The position numbers were made by a program, and so were the translations under genes. A DNA stretch of 6,282 nucleotides from a bacterium (GTDB lineage: Bacteria > Patescibacteriota > Gracilibacteria > JAUYGZ01 > DAOVYC01): assembly GCA_030635805.1 (NCBI GenBank), contig DAOVYC010000038.1, forward strand, positions 1-6,282, in the 5' to 3' direction. The notes beneath the pieces are model-generated. The model ran no database searches and was not told the origin of the DNA. It saw nothing but the letters and a program-made list of their open reading frames with translations. The stretch's first letter is position 1. Every line of letters begins with the position of its first letter. Below, piece by piece: positions 4,108-6,282 of the stretch.

Positions 4108-6282
4108 CTACCGACTCCAGAGCTTTTTCGCCTCCGAAATCTTCGTGCCGGAGAACATTAAAAGAAATGTTCTTGTTACTATTATGGCACTAAACATCGA
4201 GATCAAAATTCCCACAGCCAGATTGATAGCAAACCCGCGGATAATACTCGTTCCAAAGAAATAGAGAATCCCACAAGTTATCAATGAAGAAACATTCGAA
4301 TCCAAAATTGAACTCCAGGCTCTTTCAAATCCCACCTCTACCGCCGATACAAAATTCCTTCCGTTTTTAAACTCCTCTCTCACGCGCTCAAAAATCAAAA
4401 TATTCGCATCGATTGCCATTCCTATAGAAAGTACCACACCGGCCAGGGTAAGCACAATCGGATTGGATAGCACCGCGGATATAAAGAAAATTCCAAAGAC
4501 ACTCAAAATTATAAATACCGTTTTCGACCAGCCATCCAGCCTGGAATTAAATGTTCGAAGAACAAAGTAAAGCCACAAAACTCCCGTAATCAAAAGACCT
4601 AACCAGCTGGGAATAGTAGACTGAATAACAAATATCAGGAAGAAAGCATATACGCTTAAAGCGGCCACGGCCAGCAATCCAGGAAGACGGTAACAAAGAA
4701 TCATGTAAACAGCCAATATTGCTAAACCGATTATTCCGGCATGGAGACTCTTTGTGAGAGCGTCACTACCAAGTGAGCTGGAAACATTATACTCATTAGG
4801 TTTTTTTAACGGAGCGGGAATAGATCCCGCATTCAAGTTTCTTGCTAAAGAGCTGGATTCCGCTAACGCTTTCTGAACATTCGGTTCCCCCAAAGTTATC
4901 TGAGCGTTACCGCCGGAAATCTTTCCATTCACCCGGGGTGCGGAAATAAATTCCCCCCCCACAAAAATAGCCAAAGGCTTGCCAATATTTCTTTCCGTAA
5001 TTTCTTCGAACAACTTTGCTCCCTCACTATTAAACGAAATGGCTACATAGGGCTGGAAAGTTGTCTGATCATAAGCTACATCCGCTCTCTTGAAGTGTCT
5101 GCCATCCAGCCCCGTATTCTTCCACGGATCAGGGGTGGTGGAAAACAAGATTCTTTCTATCATAAATTGATCTTCTTCTCGTACTCTTCGGAGTGTCTCA
5201 TTTGCTTTCTTCCGGGCTTCTTCCTCACTTAAATCACTCTCACACCCTTCTGCCCCATTGTAACAAATACGAATCACAGAACCCTTGTACAAGGACTCAT
5301 TCTTATTTTTCTTATCAGTTAACAAAATAATATGATAACCAAATTCAGATTTTACGATGTCGGATATCTCACCGATTTTCAAATCAAAAGCAACATCAGA
5401 AAAAGCGGCTACCATATCTCCCTCCTTAAAATACCCTAAATCTCCGTACTGCCCTTTGGAGCCATCGTCTTCGGAAAATTGTAAAGCCAAGGTGCCAAAA
5501 TCAGCATCCTCCTCACGCAAAGCCCGCAAAAGATCTTCGGCTCTTCGTTTTGCGTCCTTATTTCTTTGGGTAATTTTTTCATTTTCTACCTCAATTTCCG
5601 GTTTATCTTCCTCTAATTTTTGTAACTCTTCTGTCTTAATCAAAATATGCTTTGCTCGGACATACCTTTCCGGATCAGTCTTATCAAGCTTATCTTCTAT
5701 TTTATAAATATAAAATCCGCTTTTATCCTCAATAACATCACTAACTTCTTCCTTGTTCAAATCACCAAGAGCTTTACTAATTGCATTAGAAGGGAATTCT
5801 TTATCACGCTTATAATCAAAATTGATATTAGATTCATAAGAAACTTCTTGAGCGACTTTCACAAAATCCTCCGCATTCTTTGGATCTCTCCGTAGTGTTT
5901 TTTTCTTATCCAAAACCTTTATCACATTATATCCACCCTCGGAAACCACACCCTGACTGGTATATACATATTCCTCAATTGCCGATCTGATCTGAGGAAT
6001 TACTTCATTTATAGCCGATGAAACAACCAAAGAACGATATTCACTATTAATTTCCTCCGCATATAACCATCCATCCTCTATAAACTTCGCGTTATAATCG
6101 TCAGCAACTTCATAAGAAAGTTCTTCCAAATCCTCCCCACTGCGCGCTCTTCCAAGGATTTCATTGGCTTTTGATTTAATTGCCGCTTCCTCATGTTGCT
6201 CCAACTCGGTTTTTTGTTCTTTAAATTCAAGCAGAACTACTTTTCCCACTTTCTTTTTTGCTTCACCCAAATCTTTTACTCC
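4108..6282 (-). CDS. secD: SecD-type protein translocase subunit with inserted parvulin prolyl isomerase domains (N-terminus beyond window)
   Basis: There are 724 residues visible, numbered from the first codon at the right edge. SecD uses the proton-motive force to help pull secreted proteins out of SecYEG. Residues 1-22 (GVKDLGEAKKKVGKVVLLEF) match the SecD P1 domain start. SecD sequence resumes at about 371 with FSTTPDPWKNTGLDG, FNSEGAKLFEEIT and FISAPRVNGKISGGNAQIT. The membrane domain follows from about 512, with the hallmark GMAIDANILIFERVREE (D625, aligned with the proton-relay Asp of SecD) and SSLIT...GFAINLAVGI. Residues 23-370 are foreign to SecD. They contain a complete parvulin domain (206-324; KHILI H212, SEDDGSKGQYGDLGYF, GYHII H317) and degenerate copies on both sides. 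About 54 extra residues (555-608) add two probable membrane helices. The frame is open to the window edge, so the true start lies outside. No secF follows. Confidence 0.88.
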   Translation of the reverse strand, partial: GVKDLGEAKKKVGKVVLLEFKEQKTELEQHEEAAIKSKANEILGRARSGEDLEELSYEVADDYNAKFIEDGWLYAEEINSEYRSLVVSSAINEVIPQIRSAIEEYVYTSQGVVSEGGYNVIKVLDKKKTLRRDPKNAEDFVKVAQEVSYESNINFDYKRDKEFPSNAISKALGDLNKEEVSDVIEDKSGFYIYKIEDKLDKTDPERYVRAKHILIKTEELQKLEEDKPEIEVENEKITQRNKDAKRRAEDLLRALREEDADFGTLALQFSEDDGSKGQYGDLGYFKEGDMVAAFSDVAFDLKIGEISDIVKSEFGYHIILLTDKKNKNESLYKGSVIRICYNGAEGCESDLSEEEARKKANETLRRVREEDQFMIERILFSTTPDPWKNTGLDGRHFKRADVAYDQTTFQPYVAISFNSEGAKLFEEITERNIGKPLAIFVGGEFISAPRVNGKISGGNAQITLGEPNVQKALAESSSLARNLNAGSIPAPLKKPNEYNVSSSLGSDALTKSLHAGIIGLAILAVYMILCYRLPGLLAVAALSVYAFFLIFVIQSTIPSWLGLLITGVLWLYFVLRTFNSRLDGWSKTVFIILSVFGIFFISAVLSNPIVLTLAGVVLSIGMAIDANILIFERVREEFKNGRNFVSAVEVGFERAWSSILDSNVSSLITCGILYFFGTSIIRGFAINLAVGILISMFSAIIVTRTFLLMFSGTKISEAKKLWSR

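Noticed and set aside
4001..4264. 87-codon open frame on the plus strand
   Set aside because: It covers repeat-rich spacer and the antisense of the secD 3' end; composition is not protein-like.
6268..6270. TTG as a start codon for the secD frame
   Set aside because: The frame stays open to the window edge and the four codons before it continue SecD P1 sequence (GVKD), so the true start is outside the window.

Overview
The window looks like a chromosomal piece from an uncultured Patescibacteria (Candidate Phyla Radiation) bacterium, probably Parcubacteria-like. This rests on moderate AT content, genes largely without Shine-Dalgarno sequences, a small 'bacteriophage holin'-type membrane protein of a sort I associate with this group, and Lys-rich, thioredoxin-like and SecD proteins of that style. 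No taxonomic marker is complete here, so the assignment is an inference.

Layout. Plus strand: the 3' end of ileS (2-343), then a membrane-anchored protein with three tandem thioredoxin/DsbA-like domains (396-2099). A convergent spacer with two related hairpins and short tandem repeats follows (2091-2252). Everything to the right reads on the minus strand. In transcription order it is: a SecD translocase subunit with a large parvulin-type prolyl isomerase insertion, entering from beyond the right edge (4108-6282); a small two-helix holin-like membrane protein (3605-3850); a block of about 950 bases without a protein gene (2653-3604); and a 131-residue coiled-coil protein of unknown function with its own strong promoter (2257-2652).

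The most interesting part is the block without a protein gene. Read on the minus strand it resolves into three consecutive small-RNA genes of about 234, 154 and 105 nt. Each has the same promoter layout (TTGRYT, 16-bp spacer, AATG then TAKTAT), a 5' hairpin, a long-range stem closing a pyrimidine-rich loop, a shared 3' motif GGGATG, and a strong terminator hairpin built on TGGATT/AATCCA and followed by a T-run. The terminator stems differ between copies by changes that keep pairing. The loop of the middle copy contains CCTCCTTT, identical to the usual bacterial anti-Shine-Dalgarno sequence. I do not recognise the family; it may be undescribed.

The two large protein genes share a theme: extracytoplasmic disulfide chemistry (triple thioredoxin-like protein) and protein export coupled to prolyl isomerisation (SecD with an inserted parvulin and degenerate parvulin copies). 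A second genome-level oddity is that several spacers hold short tandem arrays of different sequence but the same 7-bp period; two of them run across the stop codon of the preceding gene.
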